Positions 32,490-41,823 are shown, counted from the first letter of the stretch. The stretch is DNA of 58,958 nucleotides from Pseudomonas mandelii (GCF_006438925.1 NZ_RCZA01000019.1:1-58958); one strand, 5' to 3'. Notes: a model not told the origin generated them from the sequence alone. Translations and numbers: made by a program.

Positions 32490-33452
32490 ATGCCGTCGGA
32501 CATTACCCATTCCAGCTTCTGCAATTGGGTGCGTTTCAAGCACCTGGTACTGATCGACACCTTGGCGCGCACGCGCAACATGCACGCCACCGCGATACGG
32601 ATGAACCTTAGCCAACCAGCCTTGAGCAAGATGCTGCGCGACCTGGAGGAGCAGTTCGGCTTTTCCCTGTTCCAGCGTCTGCCTCGCAGCATGCCGCCCA
32701 CGGAGCTTGGCGAGTACGTGGTGCGCTATGCACAGGGTGCACTGGCCGATTCACACAAGTTCGTCGACCAGGTCAACCGCCTGCGCAAAGGCGGCCATGG
32801 CTTTCTCAAGGTGGGCGGGATTTTCGCGGCAACCTCGGTGGTGCTGCCCGAAGCCATCGTCGCGATCAAGGCGCGCAGCCCTTTGCTGTCGATCGAAGTG
32901 GTGGAGCAATCCAGCGATCATTTGCTCGCCATGCTTGAGCAAAACAAGCTCGACCTGATGATTGGCCGCTTTACCGAAGAGCGTTACAGCCAGGTTTTCG
33001 ACTTCGAGCCCTTGGAGCCCGAGCCCTTCAGCTTGGTGGTCAACCGCAGCCATCCGCTGAACGAGCTGGACTGCACACCGCTTGAAGCGCTGGGCCAGTG
33101 GCCGTGGGTGTTGTACCCGGTCGGTACGCCGATTCGCGATCGCCTGGAACTGGCCTTCAAGGCCGCGGGCATCGCCTCTCCGGCTGACAGCGTCGAAACC
33201 ATCTCCATGCAGATGTTCCTGCAATTGCTGCACTCGGGGCCGTTGATCGCCATGCTGCCCAGATCCATGGTGGCGGCGCAGCTGGACAGCGGCCAGTTCA
33301 AAGAGCTGCAGACCCCGCTGCGCCTGGCGCCACTGGAGTACGGCATCATCACCCGCAAGGACGAGCCGCTTACCGGTTCTGCCCGGGAATTCGCCGACAT
33401 CCTGCTCGATTTCGCGCGCCAACGACGGGAGGAGGAGGGGGCGACTGATTGA
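32490..33452 (+). CDS. LysR-family regulator (second, GbpR-like)
   Basis: This 320-residue LysR regulator has the helix-turn-helix region LVLIDTLARTRNMHATAIRM, LSQPALSKMLRDLEEQFGFS and LFQRLPRSMPPTELG, and an effector domain with FLKVGGIFAATSVVLPEAIV. It lies 71 bases after the first LysR gene and 164 bases before the uxaA-type gene in the same direction, so it probably regulates the dehydratase-dehydrogenase-transporter operon that follows. The two regulators share the DNA-binding layout (FERLPRGMQPT / FQRLPRSMPPT) and are likely ancient paralogues. Confidence 0.87.
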   Translation: MPSDITHSSFCNWVRFKHLVLIDTLARTRNMHATAIRMNLSQPALSKMLRDLEEQFGFSLFQRLPRSMPPTELGEYVVRYAQGALADSHKFVDQVNRLRKGGHGFLKVGGIFAATSVVLPEAIVAIKARSPLLSIEVVEQSSDHLLAMLEQNKLDLMIGRFTEERYSQVFDFEPLEPEPFSLVVNRSHPLNELDCTPLEALGQWPWVLYPVGTPIRDRLELAFKAAGIASPADSVETISMQMFLQLLHSGPLIAMLPRSMVAAQLDSGQFKELQTPLRLAPLEYGIITRKDEPLTGSAREFADILLDFARQRREEEGATD

Positions 33453-33476
33453 TTAACGACGGTCAATAAGACAATT

Positions 33477-33495
33477 CGATAACGCCAGGTTATCG
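33477..33495. promoter_or_regulatory. inverted repeat, probable LysR operator
   Basis: CGATAAC-N5-GTTATCG is a perfect 7+7 inverted repeat between the second LysR gene and the uxaA-type gene, about 122 bases before the latter. Its size and place suit a LysR-type recognition site. Confidence 0.5.
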
Positions 33496-33553
33496 ATTGA
33501 TCGGATCATCTCATTGGGAATGTTCAGGCAGGGTCCATACAGTTATCGCAGAT

Positions 33554-33575
33554 TCGCCCTTCACAGAAAGGGCGA
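33554..33575 (+). other. leader hairpin before the uxaA-type gene
   Basis: TCGCCCTT pairs with AAGGGCGA around a six-base loop, about 40 bases before the start codon. There is no T tract, so it is not a standard terminator; it may be a leader structure. Confidence 0.35.
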
Positions 33576-33616
33576 CGCCATAACAAGAAGACAGCCGTAC
33601 TGCCCTGAGAGGTCCC

Positions 33617-35164
33617 ATGCAACTGATTGCCAGAACCCGGACCAGCGACGCTGCCGTGATCCGCCTTAACCCCCTGGATAACGTTCTGATTGCACGCCAG
33701 GCCCTGCCTGAAGGCTTGAGCCTGGAAGCCGAAGCAATCACCGTGCGCCAGCCGATTCCCTCCGGGCACAAAGTCGCTAGCCAACGCGTGGAGCAGGGCC
33801 AGCCGCTGCGCCGTTATGGGCAAATCATCGGTTTTGCTTCGCAACCCATCGAAGCCGGCGACCACGTGCATGTGCACAACGTGGAGATGGGCGACTTTGC
33901 CCGTGACTACGCCTTCGGCGTCGATGCCCACGCCATGCCAGGCACCGAAGCCGTTTTCCAGGGCATCGTGCGTGCCGATGGCCGCGTCGCGACTCGCAAC
34001 TATGTCGGCATTCTCACTTCGGTGAACTGCTCGGCGACTGTGGCCCGGGCCGTGGCCGATTACTTTCGCCGGGATATCCACCCCGAGGCGCTGGCTGATT
34101 TCCCGAACATCGACGGCGTCGTGGCGCTGACTCACGGCGTCGGGTGCGCAGTGGACCCCAGCGGTGAGGCTTTAGGTTTGTTGCGCCGCACGCTCGGTGG
34201 CTACGCCGTTCACCCTAACTTTGCGGCAGTGCTGATCATCGGCCTGGGGTGTGAAACCAACCAGATCGAGAGCCTGCTCGAGACTCAGGGTCTGAAGGCC
34301 AGCGACCAGTTGCGCGCCTTCACCATCCAAGGCATAGGCGGCACTTCGAAAACCATCGCCAGTGGCATCGAGCAGATAAAGGCATTGCTGCCAAAGGCTA
34401 ACCAGGTGCAGCGCGAACCGGTCAGCGCTCGCCACTTGATCGTCGGCCTGCAATGCGGTGGCTCGGACGGGTACTCGGGCATCACCGCAAACCCTGCGCT
34501 GGGCAATGCCGTTGACCGCCTGGTGGCGGCGGGTGGCACCGCAATTCTCTCGGAAACCCCGGAAATCTATGGCGCCGAGCACCTGCTGACGCGCCGCGCC
34601 GTGAGCCGCGAGGTGGGGGAAAAACTCATCGCGCGCATCCACTGGTGGGAAGACTACTGCCAGCGCATGAACGCCGAACTGAACAACAACCCCTCGGCCG
34701 GTAACAAGGCCGGTGGCCTGACCACCATCCTGGAGAAATCCCTCGGTGCGGTGGCCAAGGCCGGTTCCAGCAACCTGGTGGATGTGTATCTGTACGCCGA
34801 AGCGGTCCGGGCCAAGGGCCTGGTGTTCATGGACACCCCAGGCTACGACCCGGTCTCGGCCACAGGGCAAGTCGCCGGCGGCGCCAACCTGATTGCCTTC
34901 ACCACGGGCCGGGGTTCGGCCTACGGCTGCGCGCCGACACCTTCGATCAAGCTGGCGACCAACAACCGGGTATTCGAGCACCAGGAAGAAGACATGGACG
35001 TGAACTGCGGCGGCATCGCCGACGGTTCCACCAGCATTGAAGAGCGCGGTGCCTTCATCTTCGAACAGATGCTGCGCATCGCTTCGGGCGAGCGCAGCAA
35101 GAGCGAACAACACGGTTATGGGCAGAACGAGTTCGTGCCCTGGCAGATCGGTGCCGTGACCTGA
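33617..35164 (+). CDS. UxaA/GarD-family sugar-acid dehydratase
   Basis: This 515-residue dehydratase belongs to the altronate/galactarate dehydratase family. The N-terminal SAF-like domain (about 1-100, with IPSGHKVASQ and GDHVHVHNVEMG) is followed by the catalytic part with GIVRADGRVATRNYVGILTS, VNCSATVA, VALTHGVGCA, IGLGCETNQIE, GLQCGGSDGYSGITANPALG and TGRGSAYGCAPTPSIKLATN, which hold the cysteines that bind iron. It opens a compact operon with the aldehyde dehydrogenase, Ldh-type, FAH-type and MFS genes. The substrate (altronate, galactarate or another aldonate) cannot be fixed. Confidence 0.87.
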   Translation: MQLIARTRTSDAAVIRLNPLDNVLIARQALPEGLSLEAEAITVRQPIPSGHKVASQRVEQGQPLRRYGQIIGFASQPIEAGDHVHVHNVEMGDFARDYAFGVDAHAMPGTEAVFQGIVRADGRVATRNYVGILTSVNCSATVARAVADYFRRDIHPEALADFPNIDGVVALTHGVGCAVDPSGEALGLLRRTLGGYAVHPNFAAVLIIGLGCETNQIESLLETQGLKASDQLRAFTIQGIGGTSKTIASGIEQIKALLPKANQVQREPVSARHLIVGLQCGGSDGYSGITANPALGNAVDRLVAAGGTAILSETPEIYGAEHLLTRRAVSREVGEKLIARIHWWEDYCQRMNAELNNNPSAGNKAGGLTTILEKSLGAVAKAGSSNLVDVYLYAEAVRAKGLVFMDTPGYDPVSATGQVAGGANLIAFTTGRGSAYGCAPTPSIKLATNNRVFEHQEEDMDVNCGGIADGSTSIEERGAFIFEQMLRIASGERSKSEQHGYGQNEFVPWQIGAVT

Positions 35165-35200
35165 TTGACAGCCCTGCAACCTTCACGAGGCGAAAAGTAC

Positions 35201-36781
35201 ATGCAAGTTTCCGGATACAACTTTATTGCCGGCCAGCGCAGTGCGCTGGGCGACACCCTGGTCTACAGCGTCGACGCCCACACTGGCGAACGACTGCCAG
35301 GCGCTTTCCATCAGGCAACTCTGGCGGAGGTCGATACGGCGGTGGCAGCTGCGAGCGCGGCATTTCCGCTGTTTCGCAATTTGCCCGCGGTACGCCGGGC
35401 GGAATTTCTTGAAGCCATCGCCGACGAGCTCGACGGCTTGGGCGAGGATTTCATCGCATTGACCTGCCAGGAAACAGCGCTGCCGAGCGCCCGTATTCAG
35501 GGTGAGCGCGGTCGTACCAGTGGCCAGATGCGCCTGTTTGCCCAAGTGCTGCGCCGTGGCGATTTCTATGGTGCACGCATCGACCAGGCTCTGCCGACAC
35601 GCACCCCCATTGCGCGTCCTGACTTGCGTCAGTACCGCATCGGTGTTGGCCCGGTGGCGGTATTTGGCGCCAGCAACTTTCCCCTGGCGTTCTCCACGGC
35701 CGGAGGTGATACCGCCGCAGCCCTGGCGGCCGGTTGTCCGGTGGTATTCAAGGCCCATAGCGGTCACATGGCGACAGCCGAGCGGGTCGCCGAAGCGCTG
35801 ATCCGTGCCGCCGAGCGCACCGGTATGCCGGCCGGCGTGTTCAACATGATCTTTGGTGCCGGCGTCGGTGAGGCGCTGGTCAAGCATCCGGGCATCCAGG
35901 CGGTGGGCTTTACTGGCTCGCTAAAAGGCGGCCGTGCCCTGTGCGACATGGCGGCGGCAAGACCGCAACCGATCCCGGTGTTTGCCGAGATGTCGAGCAT
36001 CAATCCGGTGGTGGTTTTGCCACAGGCCCTGGCCAGCCGCGGCGCTCAGATGGCAAAGGAACTGACTGCCTCGGTGGTGCAGGGCTGTGGCCAGTTCTGC
36101 ACCAATCCTGGTCTGGTGCTGGGGATTCGCTCACCGGCGTTCAGCACTTTCATTGAGCGCTTGACCGGGCACATGGCCGAGCAGGCGCCACAGACCATGC
36201 TCAATGCCGGCACCTTGAATAGCTACGGCAAAGGCTTGCAGGCGTTGCTTGCTCACCCGGGCATCAAACACTTGAGCGGCCTCGCGCAAACGGGCAACCA
36301 GGCGCAGCCGCAGCTGTTCGAGGCCGATATCAGCCTGTTGCTGGAACAGGATGAACTGCTGCAGGAAGAGGTCTTCGGCCCTTGCACGGTGGTGGTTCAG
36401 GTCACGGATGAAGCACAACTGTTGCGCGCGGTCGAGGCCTTGCGTGGCCAGCTCACGGCCACGCTGCTGGCCGACAACGATGACTTGGCCGCATTTGGTC
36501 ACCTGTTCGGTGCGTTGGAAGTGAAGGTCGGCCGAGTGCTGCTCAACGGCTACCCGACCGGTGTCGAGGTGTGCGATGCGATGGTCCATGGCGGCCCGTA
36601 CCCGGCCACTTCCGATGCCCGCGGCACTTCGGTCGGCACTCTGGCGATCGATCGCTTCCTGCGTCCGGTGTGCTACCAGAACGTGCCCGATGCGTTGCTG
36701 CCCGATGCCTTGAAGAACGCCAACCCACTGGGCATACAGCGCCTGGTCGATGGCAAGAACAGCACAGCCGCCTTGAATTGA
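35201..36781 (+). CDS. 2-oxoglutarate semialdehyde dehydrogenase (KGSADH type)
   Basis: This 526-residue NAD(P)-dependent aldehyde dehydrogenase has GPVAVFGASNFPLAFSTAGG (cofactor site), VGFTGSLKGGR, the catalytic Glu in PVFAEMSSINPVV and the catalytic Cys300 in GCGQFCTNPGLVLG. This variant is typical of the enzyme that turns 2,5-dioxopentanoate into 2-oxoglutarate at the end of pentonate and hexarate routes. The ATG at 35201 (after CACGAGG) is preferred to a TTG at 35165 that would abut the previous stop. It links the dehydratases in this cluster to the citric acid cycle. Confidence 0.88.
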   Translation: MQVSGYNFIAGQRSALGDTLVYSVDAHTGERLPGAFHQATLAEVDTAVAAASAAFPLFRNLPAVRRAEFLEAIADELDGLGEDFIALTCQETALPSARIQGERGRTSGQMRLFAQVLRRGDFYGARIDQALPTRTPIARPDLRQYRIGVGPVAVFGASNFPLAFSTAGGDTAAALAAGCPVVFKAHSGHMATAERVAEALIRAAERTGMPAGVFNMIFGAGVGEALVKHPGIQAVGFTGSLKGGRALCDMAAARPQPIPVFAEMSSINPVVVLPQALASRGAQMAKELTASVVQGCGQFCTNPGLVLGIRSPAFSTFIERLTGHMAEQAPQTMLNAGTLNSYGKGLQALLAHPGIKHLSGLAQTGNQAQPQLFEADISLLLEQDELLQEEVFGPCTVVVQVTDEAQLLRAVEALRGQLTATLLADNDDLAAFGHLFGALEVKVGRVLLNGYPTGVEVCDAMVHGGPYPATSDARGTSVGTLAIDRFLRPVCYQNVPDALLPDALKNANPLGIQRLVDGKNSTAALN

Positions 36782-36797
36782 TGACGGAACAGCCAGC

Positions 36798-37856
36798 ATG
36801 ACTGAAGCCAAACACTACGACGTACAAACGCTCACCACGTTCGTCGAGCAACTGTTCGAAAAAGCCGGGGCTGATGCCGAAGTCGCCCAGGTGGTGACCC
36901 GGGTACTGCTCGAAGGTGAATTGCTGGGCCATCGCACTCACGGCCTCAACCTGGTGAGCCGCTATATCGGCGGTATGCTGACAGGGCAGGTCAAGGCCAG
37001 TGCCCAGTTGCTCGAGCAGGTCTCGGATAGCGGCATTTCGGCTCTGTTCGATGGCCACTATCTGCTCGGTCCTTATTGTGTCAGCCGAGCCCTGGACTGC
37101 GCGGCCAAAGGCGCCACGGAGCAGGGCATAGGTATCGCGGTGGTGCGTCGTGCCTCGCACATCGGTTGCCTGGCCGCTTACCTGAAGCCGTTCACTGACC
37201 GTGGCCTGGTGGCGATGGTGTATTCCTCGGACCCGTCGGTGGGGCTGGTGTGTGCCCATGGCGGGATCGATCCGATCTACACGCCCAACCCGATTGCCGC
37301 TGGCATCCCGACCCGAGGCGAGCCGATCCTGCTGGATGTGAGCATGTCCACCGTAACCCTGGGCCTGATCGGCCAGTGCCGCGATGCCGGCAGCGCACTG
37401 CCTCACCCGGTGTTGATGAGCAATGATGGCCGTCTGAGCGACGACCCGACCGACTTCTTCACCACCCCGCCGGGCAGCATCCTGCCCCTGGGCGGTCAGG
37501 CCTTTGGCCACAAAGGTTTTGCCCTGGCGATTCTGGTCGAGGCCCTGACCTCGGGATTAGCCGGCCACGGGCGCAAGGACGCCCCGGACCAGTGGGGTGC
37601 TTCGGCCACGGCTGTGGTGATTGACCCGCGCTTCTTCGGCGGGCTGGAAGCCTTCACCGACGAAAGTTCGTTCCTGAGCAAGCTGATCCTGGCCAGCCGT
37701 CCGGCCGACACCGAGCGCCCGGTGCGTTTGCCTGGCCAGGCCGGTCTGAAGCTGCGCGAGCAAGCCCTGCGCGAAGGCGTGAGCCTGTCGCAGAAGGTGA
37801 TCGATGATCTCAACCAATGCGCCGGGCAGTTGCAGCTTCCAGCACTTTCTCAATGA
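36798..37856 (+). CDS. Ldh-family (malate/L-lactate/ureidoglycolate type) dehydrogenase
   Basis: This 352-residue NAD(P)-dependent oxidoreductase of the Ldh_2 family shows GHRTHGLNLVSRYIGGML, LDCAAKGATEQGIGIAVVRR, ASHIGCLAAYLKPFTDRGL, TPNPIAAGIPTRGEPILLDV and LPLGGQAFGHKGFALAILVE. Members act on 2-hydroxy acids, ureidoglycolate, diketogulonate or cyclic imines. In this operon oxidation of a sugar-derived 2-hydroxy or 2-keto-3-deoxy acid is likely. The stop overlaps a possible upstream start of the FAH-family gene (ATGA at 37853), though the better start of that gene is at 37883. Confidence 0.85.
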   Translation: MTEAKHYDVQTLTTFVEQLFEKAGADAEVAQVVTRVLLEGELLGHRTHGLNLVSRYIGGMLTGQVKASAQLLEQVSDSGISALFDGHYLLGPYCVSRALDCAAKGATEQGIGIAVVRRASHIGCLAAYLKPFTDRGLVAMVYSSDPSVGLVCAHGGIDPIYTPNPIAAGIPTRGEPILLDVSMSTVTLGLIGQCRDAGSALPHPVLMSNDGRLSDDPTDFFTTPPGSILPLGGQAFGHKGFALAILVEALTSGLAGHGRKDAPDQWGASATAVVIDPRFFGGLEAFTDESSFLSKLILASRPADTERPVRLPGQAGLKLREQALREGVSLSQKVIDDLNQCAGQLQLPALSQ

Positions 37857-37882
37857 CTGACAACGACAACAAGAGTGCAGAC

Positions 37883-39100
37883 ATGACAAACGAATCAAGA
37901 GCACAAGCACCGCTGCAGTTGAGCAACAACGCCGCCGTATTCAATACCGGCAGTTGGGTCGGGCGCGTCTGGCTGCCCGGCCAGGGGCCGGCAGTGGTGC
38001 TGGTCAAGGCCGGCGCCGTGCACGATATCAGCGCCCATGTGGCAACCGTCTCGGCCTTGCTTGAAGTGGCTGACCCTGTGGCGTATCTGCGTGCATTACC
38101 CTTGACCCAGGCCCTGATCGAGTTGCCTGCGTTGCTGGGCAACAGCGACCCGAGCCTGCGCGACGAAAACTTGCCGTGGCTGCTGGCGCCGATCGACCTG
38201 CAAGCCGTTAAGGCTGCTGGCGTGACTTTCGCCGCCAGCCTGCTGGAGCGTGTGGTCGAAGAGCAGGCCAAGGGTGATCCGGCCAAGGCCGATGCGATCC
38301 GCGACACCCTGGCCAGCCGCATTGGCGCCGACCTTTCGCAAATCGTCCCAGGCTCGGCCCAGGCCGAAGCCTTGCGCAAGGTACTGGTGGAGCAGGGCTT
38401 GTGGTCCCAGTATCTGGAAGTGGGCATCGGCCCGGACGCCGAAATCTTCACCAAGGCCCAGCCAATGTCGGCGGTCGGCCACGGTGCCGACATCGGCATT
38501 CACCTCAAGTCGAGCTGGAACAACCCGGAGCCGGAAGTGGTGTTGGCGGTGTCGAGCAACGGTACCGTTCAGGGTGCCATGCTTGGCAACGACGTCAACC
38601 TGCGCGACTTCGAAGGGCGCAGCGCCTTGCTGTTGGGCAAAGCCAAGGACAACAACGCATCCACCTCCCTGGGCCCCTTGCTGCGCCTGTTCGACGAGAC
38701 TTTCAACATGGATGACGTGCGTAACGCGCAAGTGGATTTGCGCGTCGAAGGCCAGGACGGTTTCATCCTTGAAGGCCACAGTTCGATGCGCCAGATCAGT
38801 CGCGACCCGCTCGACCTGGTCCAGCAAACCCTGAACGAAAATCACCAATATCCCGATGGCCTGGTGCTGTTTCTCGGTACCCTGTTCGCCCCCAAGCAGG
38901 ACCGCGACCAGCCGGGCAACGGTTTCACCCACAAGCTGGGCGACATGGTGGCCATCAGCAACGCGCAACTGGGCACCTTGAGCAACCGCGTGACCACCAG
39001 CGACCAGGCGCCGCAGTGGAATTTCGGCCTGCGCTCGCTGATCGAGAGCCTGAGTCGGCGTGGCCTGCTCGAGGCGGCAGTGACGGCGCGTCAGCCCTGA
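37883..39100 (+). CDS. fumarylacetoacetate-hydrolase-fold protein (possible 2-keto-3-deoxypentonate dehydratase)
   Basis: This 405-residue protein has the FAH fold in its C-terminal half: GIGPDAEIFTKAQPMSAVGH, IHLKSSWNNPEPEVVLAVSS, GAMLGNDVNLRDFEGRSALL and LFLGTLFAPKQDRD, with acidic metal ligands. Together with KGSADH, the long FAH proteins of pentose clusters (XylX type) dehydrate 2-keto-3-deoxypentonate to the semialdehyde. The alternative, suggested by the adjacent Ldh-type dehydrogenase, is hydrolysis of a 2,4-diketo-3-deoxy acid. The ATG at 37883 has AAGAG seven bases upstream; ATG at 37853 overlaps the previous stop. Confidence 0.8.
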   Translation: MTNESRAQAPLQLSNNAAVFNTGSWVGRVWLPGQGPAVVLVKAGAVHDISAHVATVSALLEVADPVAYLRALPLTQALIELPALLGNSDPSLRDENLPWLLAPIDLQAVKAAGVTFAASLLERVVEEQAKGDPAKADAIRDTLASRIGADLSQIVPGSAQAEALRKVLVEQGLWSQYLEVGIGPDAEIFTKAQPMSAVGHGADIGIHLKSSWNNPEPEVVLAVSSNGTVQGAMLGNDVNLRDFEGRSALLLGKAKDNNASTSLGPLLRLFDETFNMDDVRNAQVDLRVEGQDGFILEGHSSMRQISRDPLDLVQQTLNENHQYPDGLVLFLGTLFAPKQDRDQPGNGFTHKLGDMVAISNAQLGTLSNRVTTSDQAPQWNFGLRSLIESLSRRGLLEAAVTARQP

Positions 39101-39192
39101 TTTTTTCGTCATACCCCAAGGATGAGTGTGTCACCGGTTGAAGGAGCACCGGGCATTGAAACCGCTGCAATAACAATAATAAAGGCCATCAG

Positions 39193-40509
39193 ATGAACAC
39201 ACTGAAGAAGTATCAAAGCATCACCGTTGTCTTCCTGCTGTTGATCGGCATCGTCAACTACCTGGACCGTAGTGCGCTGTCGATCGCCAATACCTCGATC
39301 CAGAAGGACATGATGATCAGCCCCTCGCAGATGGGCATTCTGTTGTCGGCCTTCTCCATCGCCTATGCCTTTGCGCAGTTGCCGATGGGCCTGATCATCG
39401 ACCGCCTGGGCAGCAAGATCGCTCTGGGCGCCTCGTTGCTGGCCTGGTCGGTGGCTCAGTCAATGTGCGGCATGGTCAACAGCTTTTCCGGTTTCATGGG
39501 CCTACGCGTACTGCTAGGGATTGGCGAGGCACCGATGTTTCCTTCGGCGGCCAAAGCCCTGTCCGAATGGTTCGATGCCAACGAGCGCGGTACTCCGACC
39601 GGGATCGTCTGGTCGTCGACGTGCCTGGGCCCATGCCTGGCGCCTCCCTTGCTGACGCTGTTCATGGTCAACTTCGGCTGGCGCGGAATGTTCGTCATTA
39701 CCGGCGCGATCGGTATCGTTCTGGCCTTGTGCTGGTTGACCTTCTACAAGAGCAAGGCGCGGTACCTGGCCGAGCTCGCGGCTGAAGGCAAGCCCTTGCC
39801 AACCGAGAAAAAGCGCCAAGTGCAAGCGGCCACCTCGCAGGCACCGAAGGTCTCCTACTTTGCCGGCTGGCTCGACCTGTTCAAGCACCGCAGCACCTGG
39901 GGTGCGGTCCTGGGCTTCATGGGCGTGATCTACATGCTGTGGCTGCACCTGACCTGGCTGCCCGGTTACTTCGAGCGTGAGCATGGCTTGAACCTGTACA
40001 AGACCGCATGGCTGGTGTCGCTGGCCTATGGTTTCGGCGCGGTGGGCACCATCGTCGCCGGACGCTTCTGCGACCTGCTGGTGCGCCGTGGCATGAGCAT
40101 CCTGGCCAGCCGAAAATTCGGCGTGATCACGGGCCTGGTGCTGGCTGCGCTCTTCACCCTGCCGCTGTCGTATGTCACGGGTCTTGCCGGTTGCATCATC
40201 CTGCTGTGTCTGGCGCTGTTCAGCATCAACATGGCTAGCGCCACGGCCTGGATGATCGTCAATACCATCGTCGACAGCCGCCGGGTCGCCTCGTTTGGTT
40301 CGATCCAGAACTTCGGCGGCTACATCGCCGGTTCCGTCGCGCCGATCGTCACCGGCTTCAGCATCCAGTACTCGGGTTCGTTCAATACCGCGTTCATGAT
40401 CAGTGCGGTGGTGGCGCTGTGTTCGGCTCTGGCGTACTTCCTGCTGCTCAACGCCCCGATCGGTAATGCCGAGCCTGCACCTGAGCACATCGTTGGTGTG
40501 ACCGAGTAA
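39193..40509 (+). CDS. MFS transporter, anion:cation symporter type (sugar acids)
   Basis: This 438-residue inner-membrane protein has 12 predicted helices. The first reads VVFLLLIGIVNYLDRSALSI, with the NYLDR motif typical of the glucarate/galactarate/hexuronate transporters (ACS family), then QMGILLSAFSIAYAFAQLPM and GLIIDRLGSKIALG, the conserved loop 2-3 motif, and GIGEAPMFPSAAKALSEWF. It closes the sugar-acid operon, 92 bases after the FAH gene, and is presumably the uptake system for the operon's substrate. Confidence 0.87.
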   Translation: MNTLKKYQSITVVFLLLIGIVNYLDRSALSIANTSIQKDMMISPSQMGILLSAFSIAYAFAQLPMGLIIDRLGSKIALGASLLAWSVAQSMCGMVNSFSGFMGLRVLLGIGEAPMFPSAAKALSEWFDANERGTPTGIVWSSTCLGPCLAPPLLTLFMVNFGWRGMFVITGAIGIVLALCWLTFYKSKARYLAELAAEGKPLPTEKKRQVQAATSQAPKVSYFAGWLDLFKHRSTWGAVLGFMGVIYMLWLHLTWLPGYFEREHGLNLYKTAWLVSLAYGFGAVGTIVAGRFCDLLVRRGMSILASRKFGVITGLVLAALFTLPLSYVTGLAGCIILLCLALFSINMASATAWMIVNTIVDSRRVASFGSIQNFGGYIAGSVAPIVTGFSIQYSGSFNTAFMISAVVALCSALAYFLLLNAPIGNAEPAPEHIVGVTE

Positions 40510-40964
40510 GAGCCTTAAGTCATCGGCGGCCGGCGGCACCTGCCCAGGGAGGCTGACGGTCGCGGTGGTTCAACGTATCCGTTGAGGCAGTCGAGCAGCG
40601 TTATCTAACTGCCCCTCGAACGGACTGGAGGAGGGCGATGAAGCAATCGTCGCCCGTCCCCCTGTCGCACTGTGTGAATGCGGAGTGGCCACGATATGGC
40701 GCTCCACATCTTGACAGCACAAAGAGCGCAAAACCGGCGATTAAAAAATGCAGTAACGGCTGGCGAAGGCATCGTTTGATTGACGACAATCGAGATGCTT
40801 TAAGTTCGGAGACGGTTAAGTTCATGACTTATTGCCCCACGCTATACTCGAATAGTTTTCGAAGCAGAGTGGAGTATTGCTGCTGGACCGGAAGTTTCCA
40901 TCGAGGTCAATCACGATAGTCACTAGGTATTAGTCGCAATCGGATTAACCCACTCCCCTGGCAG
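40510..40964. other. intergenic region
   Basis: No convincing gene is seen. Open frames on both strands here lack known motifs and any ribosome-binding site. The right end borders the DUF4239 remnant. Confidence 0.5.
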
Positions 40965-41277
40965 TGCAGTCACGTACCCCGCGCACTGGAAGTCAGCACT
41001 CAGTTGGCGGAAGCCCATTGGATTCTGGTCGAGAGCAATTACGGAGGGTCTGCCTACGGCGTTTCTTGTCATCCTGACCTGCTGGCTGGCCTGGCTATTC
41101 GCGACGTTCGGTCTTCATGCGCCGGCAAATCCTACGGTCATTGGGGGCATGCTTATCTGCGCCTTGTCGATTGCTGCTGCGATGATTCTGGTGGTCGATA
41201 TGGCTCATCCTTACATTGGTGTCATCCATGTTTCGGATGTCCCGTCGCGGACTGCGCTTATGCATATCGGTAAGTAG
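40965..41277 (+). pseudogene. DUF4239 (bestrophin-like) membrane protein, C-terminal remnant
   Basis: Two frames together read like the C-terminal third of a DUF4239 protein. Frame one (to about 41046) gives ALEVSTQLAEAHWILVESNY. After a shift near 41047 the other frame gives GLPTAFLVILTCWLAWLFAT, then NPTVIGGMLICALSIAAAMI, then VVDMAHPYIGVIHVSD and a stop at 41275-41277. The family normally has this order over about 250 residues; the N-terminal two-thirds are absent. It is a decayed fragment. Confidence 0.6.
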
Positions 41278-41329
41278 TTTTTTGTGTGATCGAGCGGTGG
41301 CCATTTGGATTGAGGTGCGCGCGCAGAGG

Positions 41330-41611
41330 CTAAAGCCACGTATTCACCACTCTGCGATCCAGCTCCTCCCAATCCGCCATGCCCAACACTCGTGTGGTGT
41401 TCAATCCGCGCAAATAGCCGCGCAACTGATTGGCGGTGGCCCGTACAAGCTCCGGGTCGGGCGCGTTTTCGCTCAACAGTACGGTTTCGTATTGGGTCAG
41501 GTACTCGGCCACCCGGTCTCGGAAATCGGGCAAAACGGCGTCACGGATCAGGTCAAATGTTCTCAAGGAGAGATCCTCATCAATCTTTTCTGGTTGTGAT
41601 TGAGTGTGCAT
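41330..41611 (-). CDS. small hypothetical protein
   Basis: This 93-residue soluble protein begins MHTQSQPEKIDEDLSLRTFD. It is rich in acidic residues, with helical stretches such as LPDFRDRVAEYLTQYETVLL and VRATANQLRGYLRGLNTTRV. I recognise no domain. The ATG at 41611 is chosen; a longer frame to 41707 adds cysteine-containing sequence that does not look coding. It faces leftward between the DUF4239 remnant and the lipoprotein gene, and its codon use is like that of neighbouring genes. Confidence 0.6.
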   Translation of the reverse strand: MHTQSQPEKIDEDLSLRTFDLIRDAVLPDFRDRVAEYLTQYETVLLSENAPDPELVRATANQLRGYLRGLNTTRVLGMADWEELDRRVVNTWL

Positions 41612-41823
41612 GCGTCTGCACGGCGCGCAACTATCGCTAGAAGTAATAGTGACCATTACGAAACGCAAGTTCTGCTTTGTCGGCAGTAGGCGGAAAATCA
41701 CCTCCATCGAACACGCGGCTCAAAAAATTTGCGTGATCAAGACATTGACCCGATGGCAATGACGACGTTCGACGCAGTTCCGTTGCTTGTTGAACCGAAC
41801 CTTTTATTTTCAGGATGAGACCG

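Noticed and set aside
40638..40919. 93-codon plus-strand frame
   Set aside because: Many Cys, Arg and Ser with no structure, no ribosome site, and unusual codon use. It is not supported as a gene.
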